64,000 nt of DNA from Eledone cirrhosa (taxonomy: Eukaryota > Mollusca > Cephalopoda > Octopoda > Eledonidae), in the NCBI GenBank assembly GCA_964016885.1, contig OZ024748.1:26357515-26421514 (forward strand), in the 5' to 3' direction. The notes beneath the pieces are model-generated. The model saw nothing but the letters and a program-made list of their open reading frames with translations. It searched no databases and had not been told where the DNA came from. Position 1 is the first letter of the stretch. Every line of letters begins with the position of its first letter. The position numbers and the translations under genes are program-made. Of the stretch, positions 15,001-30,000 are shown piece after piece.

Positions 15001-18000
15001 AACGCACAACTCAGACAGAAATTACACCACAACTAACAACATCTCCTGAAGAAACAACTCTGTCTACTCAGGTAGAGGACATCGAAAAGGTGACACCAAC
15101 ACAAGTTGCTAGCACAATGCATACATCACCTGAAACAACAGTTGTTTCTTCTCCAGAACACACCTCTATAACACCTACAGATGAACTTACTAGTATTGAA
15201 TATACAACTGAGACATCAACTGAAAAACCACTACCTATCAAGACACCTACAAGCACAGCAGAAAAGATCACTGAAACTAGAACAGACACAACAGTAACGA
15301 CATCACAGCTTCCTTTAACAAGTGAAATCCATATAGAAACTCCTAAATCTACTTCTGAACTGCCTCATATAACTGACATTGAAACAAGTACAGTGGAAAG
15401 AACAACACAAATTACAGATATTGAAACTGAACGCACAACTCAGACAGAAATTACACCACAACTAACAACATCTCCTGAAGAAACAACTCTGTCTACTCAG
15501 GTAGAGGACATCGAAAGGGTGACACCAACACAAGTTGCTAGCACAATGCATACATCACCTGAAACAACAGTTGTTTCATCTCCAGAACACACCTCTATAA
15601 CACCTACAGATGAACTTACTAGTATTGAATATACAACTGAGACATCAACTGAAAAACCACTACCTATCAAGACACCTACAAGCACAGCAGAACAGATCAC
15701 TGAAACTAGAACAGACACAACAGCCACAACATCACAGCTTCCTTTAACAAGTGAAATCCATATAGAAACTCCTAAATCTACTTCTGAACTGCCTCATATA
15801 ACTGACATTGAAACAAGTACAGTGGAAAGAACAACACACGTTACAGATATTGAAACTGAGCGCACAACTCAGACAGAAATTACACCACAACAAACAACAT
15901 CTCCTGAAGAAACAACACTGTCTACTCAGGTAGAGGACATCGTAAAGGTGACAGCAACACAAGTTGCTAGCACAATGCATACATCACCTGAAACGACAGT
16001 TGTTTCATCTCCTGAACACACCTCTATAACACCTACAGATGAACATACTAGTATTGAATATAGAACTGAGACATCAACTGAAAAACCACTACCTATAAAG
16101 ACACCTACAAGCACAGTTGAAAAGATCACTGAAACTATAACAGACATAACAGCTACAACATCACAGCTTCCTTCAACAAGTGAAATCCATATAGAAACTC
16201 CTAAATCTACTTCTGAAATGCCTCATATAACTGACATTGAAACAAGTACAGTGGAAAGAACAACACACGTTACAGATATTGAAACTGAACGCACAACTCA
16301 GACAGAAATTACACCACAACTAACAACATCTCCTGAAGAAACAACTCTGTCTACTCAGGTAGAGGACATCGAAAAGGTGACACCAACACAAGTTGCTAGC
16401 ACAATGCATACATCACCTGAAACAACAGTTGTTTCATCTCCTGAACACACTTCTATAACACCTACAGATGAACTCACTATTAAAGAATACATAACTGAGA
16501 CATCAACAGAAAAATTACTACCTATGACAACACCTACAAGCACAGCAGAAAAGATCACTGAAACTAGAACAGACACAGCAGCAACAACATCACAGCTACC
16601 TTCAACAAGTGAAATCCATATAGAAACTCCTAAATCTACTTCTGAACTGCGTCATATAACAGACATTGAAACAAGTACAGTGGAAAGAACAACACACGTT
16701 ACAGATATTGAAACTGAACGCACAACTCAGACAGAAATTACACCACAACTAACAACATCTCCTGAAGAAACAACTCTGTCTACTCAGGTAGAGGACATCG
16801 AAAAGGTGACACCAACACAAGTTGCTAGCACAATGCATACATCACCTGAAACAACAGTTGTTTCATCTCCAGAACACACCTCTATAACACCTACAGATGA
16901 ACTTACTAGTATTGAATATACAACTGAGACATCAACTGAAAAACCACTACCTATAAAGACACCTACAAGCACAGCAGAAAAGATCACTGAAACTAGAACA
17001 GACACAACAGCAACGACATCACAGCTTCCTTTAACAAGTGAAATCCATATAGAAACTCCTAAATCTACTTCTGAACTGCCTCATATAACTGACATTGAAA
17101 CAAGTACAGTGGAAAGAACAACACAAATTACAGATATTGAAACTGAACGCAGAACTCAGACAGAAATTACACCACAACTAACAACATCTCCTGAAGAAAC
17201 AACTCTGTCTACTCAGGTAGAGGACATCGAAAGGGTGACACCAACACAAGTTGCTAGCACAATGCATACATCACCTGAAACAACAGTTGTTTCATCTCCA
17301 GAACACACCTCTATAACACCTACAGATGAACTTACTAGTATTGAATATACAACTGAGACATCAACTGAAAAACCACTACCTATCAAGACACCTACAAGCA
17401 CAGCAGAAAAGATCACTGAAACTAGAACAGACACAACAGTAACGACATCACAGCTTCCTTTAACAAGTGAAATCCATATAGAAACTCCTAAATCTACTTC
17501 TGAACTGCCTCATATAACTGACATTGAAACAAGTACAGTGGAAAGAACAACACAAATTACAGATATTGAAACTGAACGCACAACTCAGACAGAAATTACA
17601 ACACAACTAACAACATCTCCTGAAGAAACAACTCTGTCTACTCAGGTAGAGGACATCGAAAGGGTGACACCAACACAAGTTGCTAGCACAATGCATACAT
17701 CACCTGAAACAACAGTTGTTTCATCTCCAGAACACACCTCTATAACACCTACAGATGAACTTACTAGTATTGAATATACAACTGAGACATCAACTGAAAA
17801 ACCACTACCTATCAAGACACCTACAAGCACAGCAGAACAGATCACTGAAACTAGAACAGACACAACAGCCACAACATCACAGCTTCCTTTAACAAGTGAA
17901 ATCCATATAGAAACTCCTAAATCTACTTCTGAACTGCCTCATATAACTGACATTGAAACAAGTACAGTGGAAAGAACAACACAAGTTACAGATATTGAAA

Positions 18001-21000
18001 CTGAGCGCACAACTCAGACAGAAATTACACCACAACAAACAACATCTCCTGAAGAAACAACACTGTCTACTCAGGTAGAGGACATCGTAAAGGTGACAGC
18101 AACACAAGTTGCTAGCACAATGCATACATCACCTGAAACAACAGTTGTTTCATCTCCAGAACACACCTCTATAACACCTACAGATGAACTTACTAGTATT
18201 GAATATACAACTGAGACATCAACTGAAAAACCACTACCTATCAAGACACCTACAAGCACAGCAGAAAAGATCACTGAAACTAGAACAGACACAACAGCAA
18301 CGACATCACAGCTTCCTTTAACAAGTGAAATCCATATAGAAACTCCTAAATCTACTTCTGAACTGCCTCATATAACTGACATTGAAACAAGTACAGTGGA
18401 AAGAACAACACAAATTACAGATATTGAAACTGAACGCACAACTCAGACAGAAATTACACCACAACTAACAACATCTCCTGAAGAAACAACTCTGTCTACT
18501 CAGGTAGAGGACATCGAAAAGGTGACACCAACACGAGTTGCTAGCACAATGCATACATCACCTGAAACAACAGTTGTTTCATCTCCAGAACACACCTCTA
18601 TAACACCTACAGATGAACTTACTAGTATTGAATATACAACTGAGACATCAACTGAAAAACCACTACCTATCAAGACACCTACAAGCACAGCAGAACAGAT
18701 CACTGAAACTAGAACAGACACAACAGCCACAACATCACAGCTTCCTTTAACAAGTGAAATCCATATAGAAAGTCCTAAATCTACTTCTGAACTGCCTCAT
18801 ATAACTGACATTGAAACAAGTACAGTGGAAAGAACAACACAAGTTACAGATATTGAAACTGAGCGCACAACTCAGACAGAAATTACACCACAACAAACAA
18901 CATCTCCTGAAGAAACAACACTGTCTACTCAGGTAGAGGACATCGTAAAGGTGACAGCAACACAAGTTGCTAGCACAATGCATATATCACCTGAAACGAC
19001 AGTTGTTTCATCTCCTGAACACACCTCTATAACACCTACAGATGAACATACTAGTATTGAATATAGAACTGAGACATCAACTGAAAAACCACTACCTATA
19101 AAGACACCTACAAGCACAGCTGAAAAGATCACTGAAACTATAACAGACATAACAGCAACAACATCACAGCTTCCTTCAACAAGTGAAATCCATATAGAAA
19201 CTCCTAAATCTACTTCTGAACTGCCTCATATAACTGACATTGAAACAAGTACAGTGGAAAGAACAACACACGTTACAGATATTGAAACTGAACGCACAAC
19301 TCAGACAGAAATTACACCACAACTAACAACATCTCCTGAAGAAACAACTCTGTCTACTCAGGTAGAGGACATCGAAAAGGTGACACCAACACAAGTTGCT
19401 AGCACAATGCATACATCACCTGAAACAACAGTTGTTTCATCTCCTGAACACACTTCTATAACACCTACAGATGAACTCACTATTAAAGAATACATAACTG
19501 AGACATCAACAGAAAAATCACTACCTATGACAACACCTACAAGCACAGCAGAAAAGATCACTGAAACTAGAACAGACACAGCAGCAACAACATCACAGCT
19601 TCCTTCAACAAGTGAAATCCATATAGAAACTCATAAATCTACTTCTGAACTGCCTCATATAACTGACATTGAAAAAGGTACAGTGGAAAGAACAACACAA
19701 GTTACAAATATTGAAACTGAGCGCACAACTCAGACAGAAATTACACCACAACAAACAACATCTCCTGAAGAAACAACGCTGTCTACTCAGGTAGAGGACA
19801 TCGTAAAGGTGACACCAACACAAGTTGCTAGCACAATGCATACATCACCTGAAACAACAGTTGTTTCATCTCCTGAACACACCTCTATAACACCTACAGA
19901 TGAACTTACTAGTATTGAATATACAACTGAGACATCAACTGAAAAACCACTACCTATCAAGACACATACAAGCACAGCAGAAAAGATCACTGAAACTAGA
20001 ACAGACACAACAGCAACAACATCACAGCTTCCTTCAACAAGTGAAATCCATATAGAAACTCCTAAATCTACTTCTGAACTGCCTCATATAACTGACATTG
20101 AAACAAGTACAGTGGAAAGAACAACACAAATTACAGATATTGAGACTGAACGCACAACTCAGACAGAAATTACACCACAACTAACAACATCTCCTGAAGA
20201 AACAACTCTGTCTACTCAGGTAGAGGACATCGAAAGGGTGACACCAACACAAGTTGCTAGCACAATGCATACATCACCTGAAACAACAGTTGTTTCATCT
20301 CCAGAATACACCTCTATAACACCTACAGATGAACTTACTAGAATTGAATATACAACTGAGACATCAACTGAAAAACCACTACCTATAAAGACACCTACAA
20401 GCACAGCTGAAAAGATCACTGAAACTATAACAGACACAACAGCAACAACATCACAGCTTCCTTCAACAAGTGAAATCCATATAGAAACTCCTAAATCTAC
20501 TTCTGAACTGCCTCATATAACTGACATTGAAACAAGTACAGTGGAAAGAACAACACAAGTTACAGATATTGAAACTGAGCGCACAACTCAGACAGAAATT
20601 ACACCACAACAAACAACATCTCCTGAAGAAACAACACTGTCTACTCAGGTAGAGGACATCGTAAAGGTGACACCAACACAAGTTGCTAGCACAATGCATA
20701 CATCACCTGAAACAACAGTTGTTTCATCTCCTGAACACACCTCTATAACACCTACAGATGAACTTACTAGTATTGAATATACAACTGAGACATCAACTAA
20801 AAAACCACTACCTATAAAGTCACCTACAATCACAGCAGAAAAGATCACTGAAACTAGAACAGACACAACAGCAACAACATCACAGCTTCCTTTAACAAGT
20901 GAAATCCATATAGAAACTCCTAAATCTACTTCTGAACTGCCTCATATAACTGACATTGAAACAAGTACAGTGGAAAGAACAACACAAATTACAGATATTG

Positions 21001-24000
21001 AAACTGAACGCACAACTCAGACAGAAATTACACCACAACTAACAACATCTCCTGAAGAAACAACTCTGTCTACTCAGGTAGAGGACATCGAAAAGGTGAC
21101 ACCAACACAAGTTGCTAGCACAATGCATACATCACCTGAAACAACAGTTGTTTCATCTCCAGAACACACCTCTATAACACCTACAGATGAACTTACTAGT
21201 ATTGAATATACAACTGAGACATCAACTGAAAAACCACTACCTATAAAGACACGTACAAGCACAGCAGAAAAGTTCACTGAAACTAGAACAGACACAACAG
21301 CAACAACATCACAGCTTCCTTCAACAAGTGAAATCCATATAGAAATTCCTAAATCTACTTCTGAACTGCCTCATATAACTGACATTGAAACAAGTACAGT
21401 GGAAAGAACAACACAAATTACAGATATTGAAACTGAACGCACAACTCAGACAGAAATTACACCACAACTAACAACATCTCCTGAAGAAACAACTCTGTCT
21501 ACTCAGGTAGAGGACATTGTAAAGGTGACACCAACACAAGTTGCTAGCACAATGCATACATCACCTGAAACAACAGTTGTTTCATCTCCAGAACACACCT
21601 CTATAACACCTACAGATGAACTTACTAGTATTGAATATACAACTGAGACATCAACTGAAAAACCACTACCTATAAAGACACCTACAAGCACAGCAGAAAA
21701 GATCACTGAAACTAGAACAGACACAACAGCAACAACATCACAGCTTCCTTTAAGAACAACACAAGTTACAGATATTGAAACTGAGCGCACAACTCAGACA
21801 GAAATTACACCACAACAAACAACATCTCCTAAAGAAACAACACTGTCTACTCATATAACAGACATTGAAACAAGTACAGTGGAAAGAACAACACAAATTA
21901 CAGATATTGAAACTGAACGCACAACTCAGACAGAAATTACACCACAACTAACAACATCTCCTGAAGAAACAACTCTGTCTACTCAGGTAGAGGACATCGA
22001 AAAGGTGACACCAACAACAGTTGTTTCATCTCCAGAACACACCTCTATAACACCTACAGATGAACTTACTAGTATTGAATATACAACTGAGACATCAACT
22101 GAAAAACCACTACCTGTCAAGACACATACAAGCACCACAGAAAAGATCACTGAAACTAGAACAGACACAACAGCAACAACATCACAGCTTCCTTCAACAA
22201 GTGAAATCCATATAGAAACTCATAAATCTACTTCTGAACTGCCTCATATAACTGACATTGAAAAAAGTACAGTGGAAAGAACAACACAAGTTACAGATAT
22301 TGAAACTGAGCGCACAACTCAGACAGAAATTACACCACAACAAACAACATCTCCTGAAGAAACAACACTGTCTACTCAGGTAGAGGACATCGTAAAGGTG
22401 ACACCAACACAAGTTGCTAGCACAATGCATACATCACCTGAAACGACAGTTGTTTCATCTCCAGAACACACCTCTATAACACCTACAGATGAACTTACTA
22501 GTATTGAATATACAACTGAGACATCAACTGAAAAACCACTACCTATCAAGACACCTACAAGCACAGCAGAAAAGATCACTGAAACTATAACAGACACAGC
22601 AGCAACAACATCACAGCTTCCTTCAACAAGTGAAATCCATATAGAAACTCCTAAATCTACTTCTGAACTGCCTCATATAACTGACATTGAAACAAGTACA
22701 GTGGAAAGAACAACACAAATTACAGATCTTGAAACTGAACGCACAACTCAGACAGAAATTACACCACAACTAACAACATCTCCTGAAGAAACAACTCTGT
22801 CTACTCAGGTAGAGGACATCGAAAAGGTGACACCAACAAAAGTTGCTAGCACAATGCATACATCACCTGAAACAACAGTTGTTTCATCTCCAGAACACAC
22901 CTCTATAACACCTACAGATGAACTTACTAGTATTGAATATACAACTGAGACATCAACTGAAAAACCACTACCTATCAAGACACCTACAAGCACAGCAGAA
23001 AAGATCACTGAAACTAGAACAGACACAACAGCAACGACATCACAGCTTCCTTTAACAAGTGAAATCCATATAGAAACTCCTAAATCTACTTCTGAACTGC
23101 CTCATATAACTGACATTGAAACAAGTACAGTGGAAAGAACAACACAAATTACAGATATTGAAACTGAACGCACAACTCAGACAGAAATTACACCACAACT
23201 AACAACATCTCCTGAAGAAACAACTCTGTCTACTCAGGTAGAGGACATCGAAAAGGTGACACCAACACAAGTTGCTAGCACAATGCATACATCACCTGAA
23301 ACAACAGTTGTTTCATCTCCAGAACACACCTCTACAACACCTACAGATGAACTTAGTAGTATTGAATATAGAACTGAGACATCAACTGAAAAATCACTAC
23401 CTACAATAACACCTACAAGCACAGCAGAAAAGATCACTGAAACTATAACAGACACAACAGCAACAACATCACAGCTTCCTTCAACAAGTGAAATCCATAT
23501 AGAAACTCCTAAATCTACTTCTGAACTGCCTCATATAACTGACATTGAAACAAGTACAGTGGAAAGAACAACACAAGTTACAGATATTGAAACTGAGCGC
23601 ACAACTCGGACAGAAATTACATCACAACAAACAACATCTCCTGAAGAAACAACACTGTCTACTCAGGTAGAGGACATCGTAAAGGTGACACCAACACAAG
23701 TTGCTAGCACAATGCATACATCACCTGAAACAACAGTTGTTTCATCTCCAGAACACACCTCTATAACACCTACAGATGAACTTACTAGTATTGAATATAC
23801 AACTGAGACATCAACTGAAAAATCACTACCTACGATAACACCTACAAGCACAGCAGAAAAGATCACTGAAACTATAACAGACACAACAGCAACAACATCA
23901 CAGCTTCCTTCAACAAGTGAAATCCATATAGAAACTCCTAAATCTACTTCTGAAATGCCTCATATAACTGACATTGAAACAAGTACAGTGGAAAGAACAA

Positions 24001-27000
24001 CACAAGTTACAGATATTGAAACTGAGCGCACAACTCAGACAGAAATTACACCACAACAAACAACATCTCCTGAAGAAACAACACTGTCTACTCAGGTAGA
24101 GGACATCGTAAGGGTGACACCAACACAAGTTGCTAGCACGATGCATACATCACCTGAAACGACAGTTGTTTCATCTCCAGAACACACCTCTATAACACCT
24201 ACAGATGAACTTACTAGTATTGAATATACAACTGAGACATCAACTGAAAAACCACTACCTATCAAGACACCTACAAGCACAGCAGAAAAGATCACTGAAA
24301 CTATAACAGACACAGCAGCAACAACGTCACAGCTTCCTTCAACAAGTGAAATCCATATAGAAACTCCTAAATCTAGTTCTGAACTGCCTCATATAACAGA
24401 CATTGAAACAAGTACAATGGAAAGAACAACACAAATTACAGATCTTGAAACTGAACGCACAACTCAGACAGAAATTACACCACAACTAACAACATCTCCT
24501 GAAGAAACAACTCTGTCTACTCAGGTAGAGGACATCGAAAAGGTGACACCAACCCAAGTTGCTAGCACAATGCATACATCACCTGAAACGACAGTTGTTT
24601 CATCTCCAGAACTCACCTCTATAACACCTACAGATGAACTGACTAGTATTGAATATACAACTGCGACATCAACTGAAAAACCACTACCTATAAAGACACC
24701 TACAAGCACAGCTGAAAAGATCACTGAAACTATAACAGACACAACAGCAACAACATCACAGCTTCCTTCAACAAGTGAAATCCATATAGAAACTCCTAAA
24801 TCTACTTCTGAACTGCCTCATATAACAGACATTGAAACAAGTACAATGGAAAGAACAACACAAATTACAGATATTGAAACTGAACGCACAACTCAGACAG
24901 AAATTACACCACAACTAACAACATCTCCTGAAGAAACAACTCTGTCTACTCAGGTAGAGGACATCGAAAAGGTGACACCAACACAAGTTGCTAGCACAAT
25001 GCATACATCACCTGAAACAACAGTTGTTTCATCTCCTGAACACACCTCTATAACACCTACAGATGAACTTACTAGTATTGAATATAGAACTGAGACATCA
25101 ACTGAACAATCACTACCTACGATAACACCTACAAGCACAGCAGAAAAGATCACTGAAACCATAACAGACACAACAGCAACAACATCACAGCTTCCTTCAA
25201 CAAGTGAAATCCATATAGAAACTCCTAAATCTACTTCTGAACTGCCTCATTTAACTGACATTGAAACAAGTACAGTGGAAAGAACAACACAAGTTACAGA
25301 TATTGAAACTGAGCGCACAACTCAGACAGAAATTACACCACAACAAACAACATCTCCTGAAGAAACAACACTGTCTACTCAGGTAGAGGACATCATAAAG
25401 GTGACACCAACACAAGTTGCAAGCACAATGCATACATCACCTGAAACAACAGTTGTTTCATCTCCAGCACACACCTCTATAACACCTACAGATGAACTTA
25501 CTAGTATTGAATATACAACTGAGACATCAACTGAAAAACCACTACCTATAAAGACACCTACAAGCACAGCTGAAAAGATCAATGAAACTATAACAGACAC
25601 AACAGCAACAACATCACAGCTTCCTTCAACAAGTGAAATCCATATAGAAACTCCTAAATCTACTTCTGAACTGCCTCATATAACAGACATTGAAACAAGT
25701 ACGATGGAAAGAACAACACAAATTACAGATATTGAAACTGAACGCACAACTCAGACAGAAATTACACCACAACTAACAACATCTCCTGAAGAAACAACTC
25801 TGTCTACTCAGGTAGAGGACATCGAAAAGGTGACACCAACACAAGTTGCTAGCACAATGCATACATCACCTGAAACAAAAGTTGTTTCATCTGAACACAC
25901 CTCTATAACACCTACAGATGAACTTACTAGTATTGAATATAGAACTGAGACATCAACTGAAAAACCACTACCTATCAAGACACCTACAAGCACAGCAGAA
26001 AAGATCACTGAAACTATAACAGACACAGCAGCAACAACATCACAGCTTCCTTCAACAAGTGAAATCCATATAGAAACTCCTAAATCTACTTCTGAACTGC
26101 CTCATATAACAGACATTGAAACAAGTACAATGGAAAGAACAACACAAATTACAGATCTTGAAACTGAACGCACAACTCAGACAGAAATTACACCACAACT
26201 AACAACATCTCCTGAAGAAACAACTCTGTCTACTCAGGTAGAGGACATCGAAAAGGTGACACCAACACAAGTTGCTAGCACAATGCATACATCACCTGAA
26301 ACAACAGTTGTTTCATCTCCAGAACACACCTCTATAACACCTACAGATGAACTTACTAGTATTGAATATACAACTGAGACATCAACTGAAAAATCACTAC
26401 CTACGATAACACCTACAAGCACAGCAGAAAAGATCACTGAAACTAGAACAGACACAACACCAACAACATCACAGCTTCCTTCAACAAGTGAAATCCATAT
26501 AGAAACTCCTAAATCTACTTCTGAACTGCCTCATATAACTGACATTGAAACAAGTACAGTGGAAAGAACAACACAAGTTACAGATATTGAAACTGAGCGC
26601 ACAACTCAGACAGAAATTACACCACAACAAACAACATCTCCTGAAGAAACAACACTGTCTACTCAGGTAGAGGACATCGTAAAGGTGACACCAACACAAG
26701 TTGCTAGCACAATGCATACATCACCTGAAACAACAGTTGTTTCATCTCCAGAACACACCTCTATAACACCTACAGATGAACTTACTAGTATTGAATATAC
26801 AACTGAGACATCAACTGAAAAACCACTACCTATAAAGACACCTACAAGCACAGCAGAAAAGATCACTGAAACTAGAACAGACACAACAGCAACAACATCA
26901 CAGCTTCCTTCAACAAGTGAAATCCATATAGAAACTCCTAAATCTACTTCTGAACTGCCTCATATAACTGACATTGAAACAAGTACAGTGGAAAGAACAA

Positions 27001-30000
27001 CACAAATTACAGATATTGAAATTGAACGCACAACTCAGACAGAAATTACACCACAACTAACAACATCTCCTGAAGAAACAACTCTGTCTACTCAGGTAGA
27101 GGACATCGAAAAGGTGACACCAACACAAGTTGCTAGCACAATGCATATATCACCTGAAACGACAGTTGTTTCATCTCCAGAACTCACCTCTATAACACCT
27201 ACAGATGAAATTACTAGTATTGAATATACAACTGCGACATCAACTGAAAAACCACTACCTATAAAGACACCTACAAGCACAGCTAAAAATATCACTGAAA
27301 CTATAACAGACACAACAGCAACAACATCACAGCTTCCTTCAACAAGTGAAATCCATATAGAAACTCCTAAATCTACTTCTGAACTGCCTCATATAACTGA
27401 CATTGAAACAAGTACAGTGGAAAGAACAACACAAATTACAGATATTGAAACTGAACGCACAACTCAGACAGAAATTACACCACAACTAACAACATCTCCT
27501 GAAGAAACAACTCTGTCTACTCAGATAGAGGACATCGAAAGGGTGACACCAACACAAGTTGCTAGCACAATGCATACATCACCTGAAACAACAGCTGTTT
27601 TATCTCCAGAACACACCTCTATAACACCTACAGATGAACTTACTAGTATTGAATATACAACTGTGACATCAACTGAAACACCACTACCTATAAGGACACC
27701 TACAAGCACAGCTGAAAAGATCACTGAAACTATAACAGACACAACAGCAACAACATCACAGCTTCCTTCAACAAGTGAAATCCATATAGAAACTCCTAAA
27801 TCTACTTCTGAACTGCCTCATATAACTGACATTGAAACAAGTACAGTGGAAAGAACAACACAAGTTACAGATATTGAAACTGAGCGCACAACTCAGACAG
27901 AAATTACACCACAACAAACAACATCTCCTGAAGAAACAACACTGTCTACTCAGGTAGAGGACATCGTAAGGGTGACACCAACACAAGTTGCTAGCACGAT
28001 GCATACATCACCTGAAACGACAGTTGTTTCATCTCCAGAACACACCTCTATAACACCTACAAGCACAGCAGAAAAGATCACTGAAACTATAACAGACACA
28101 GCAGCAACAACATCACAGCTTCCTTCAACAAGTGAAATCCATATAGAAACTCCTAAATCTACTTCTGAACTGCCTCATATAACAGACATTGAAACAAGTA
28201 CAATGGAAAGAACAACACAAATTACAGATCTTGAAACTGAACGCACAACTCAGACAGAAATTACACCACAACAAACAACATCTCCTGAAGAAACAACACT
28301 GTCTACTCAGGTAGAGGACATCGTAAAGGTGACACCAACACAAGTTGCTAGCACAATGCATACATCACCTGAAACGACAGTTGTTTCATCTCCAGAACAC
28401 ACCTCTATAACACCTACAGATGAACTTACTAGTATTGAATATAGAACTGAGACATCAACTGAAAAATCACTACCTATGTTAACACCTACAAGCACAGCAG
28501 AAAAGATCACTGAAACCATAACAGACACAACATCAACAACATCACAGCTTCCTTCAACAAGTGAAATCCATATAGAAACTCCTAAATCTACTTCTGAACT
28601 GCCTCATATAACAGACATTGAAACAAGTACAATGGAAAGAACAACACAAATTACAGATGTTGAAACTGAACGCACAACTCAGACAGAAATTACACCACAA
28701 CGAACAACATCTCCTGAAGAAACAACTCTGTCTACTCAGGTAGAGGACATCGAAAGGGTGACACCAACACAAGTTGCTAGCACAATGCATACATCACCTG
28801 AGACAACAGTTGTTTCATCTCCTGAACACACCTCTATAACACCTACAGATGAACTTACTAGTATTGGATATAGAACTGAGACATCAACTGAAAAATCACT
28901 ACCTACGATAACACCTACAAGCACAGCAGAAAAGATCACTGAAACTATAACAGACACAACAGCAACAACATCACAGCTTCCTTCAACAAGTGAAATCCAT
29001 ATAGAAACTCCTAAATCTACTTCTGAACTGCCTCATATAACTGACATTGAAACAAGTACAGTGGAAAGAACAACACAAGTTACAGATATTGAAACTGAGC
29101 GCACAACTCAGACAGAAATTACACCACAACAAACAACATCTCCTGAAGGAACAACACTGTCTACTCAGGTAGAGGACATCGTAAAGGTGACACCAACACA
29201 AGTTGCTAGCACAATGCATACATCACCTGAAACGACAGTTGTTTCATCTCCAGAACACACCTCTATAACACCTACACATGAACTTACTAGTATTGAATAT
29301 ACAACTGAGACATCAACTGAAAAACCACTACCTATCAAGACACCTACAAGCACAGCAGAAAAGATCACTGAAACTAGAACAGACACAACAGCAACAACAT
29401 CACAGCTTCCTTCAACAAGTGAAATCCATATAGAAACTCCTAAATCTACTTCTGAACTGCCTCATATAACTGACATTGAAACAAGTACAGTGGAAAGAAC
29501 AACACAAATTACAGATATTGAAACTGAACGCACAACTCAGACAGAAATTACACCACAACAAACAACATCTGAAGAAACAACACTGTCTACTCAGGTAGAG
29601 GACATCGTAAAGGTGACACCAACACAAGTTGCTAGCACAATGCATACATCACCTGAAACAACAGTTGTTTCATCTCCAGAAATCACCTCTATAACACCTA
29701 CAGATGAACTTACTAGTATTGAATATACAACTGTGACATCAACTGAAAAACCACTACCTATAAAGACACCTACAAGCACAGCTGAAAAGATCACTGAAAC
29801 TATAACAGACACAACAGCAAGAACATCACAGCTTCCTTCAACAAGTGAAATCCATATAGAAACTCCTAAATCTACTTCTGAACTGCCTCATATAACAGAC
29901 GTTGAAACAAGTACAATGGAAAGAACAACACAAATTACAGATATTGAAACTGAACGCACAACTCAGACAGAAATTACACCACAACTAACAACATCTCCTG

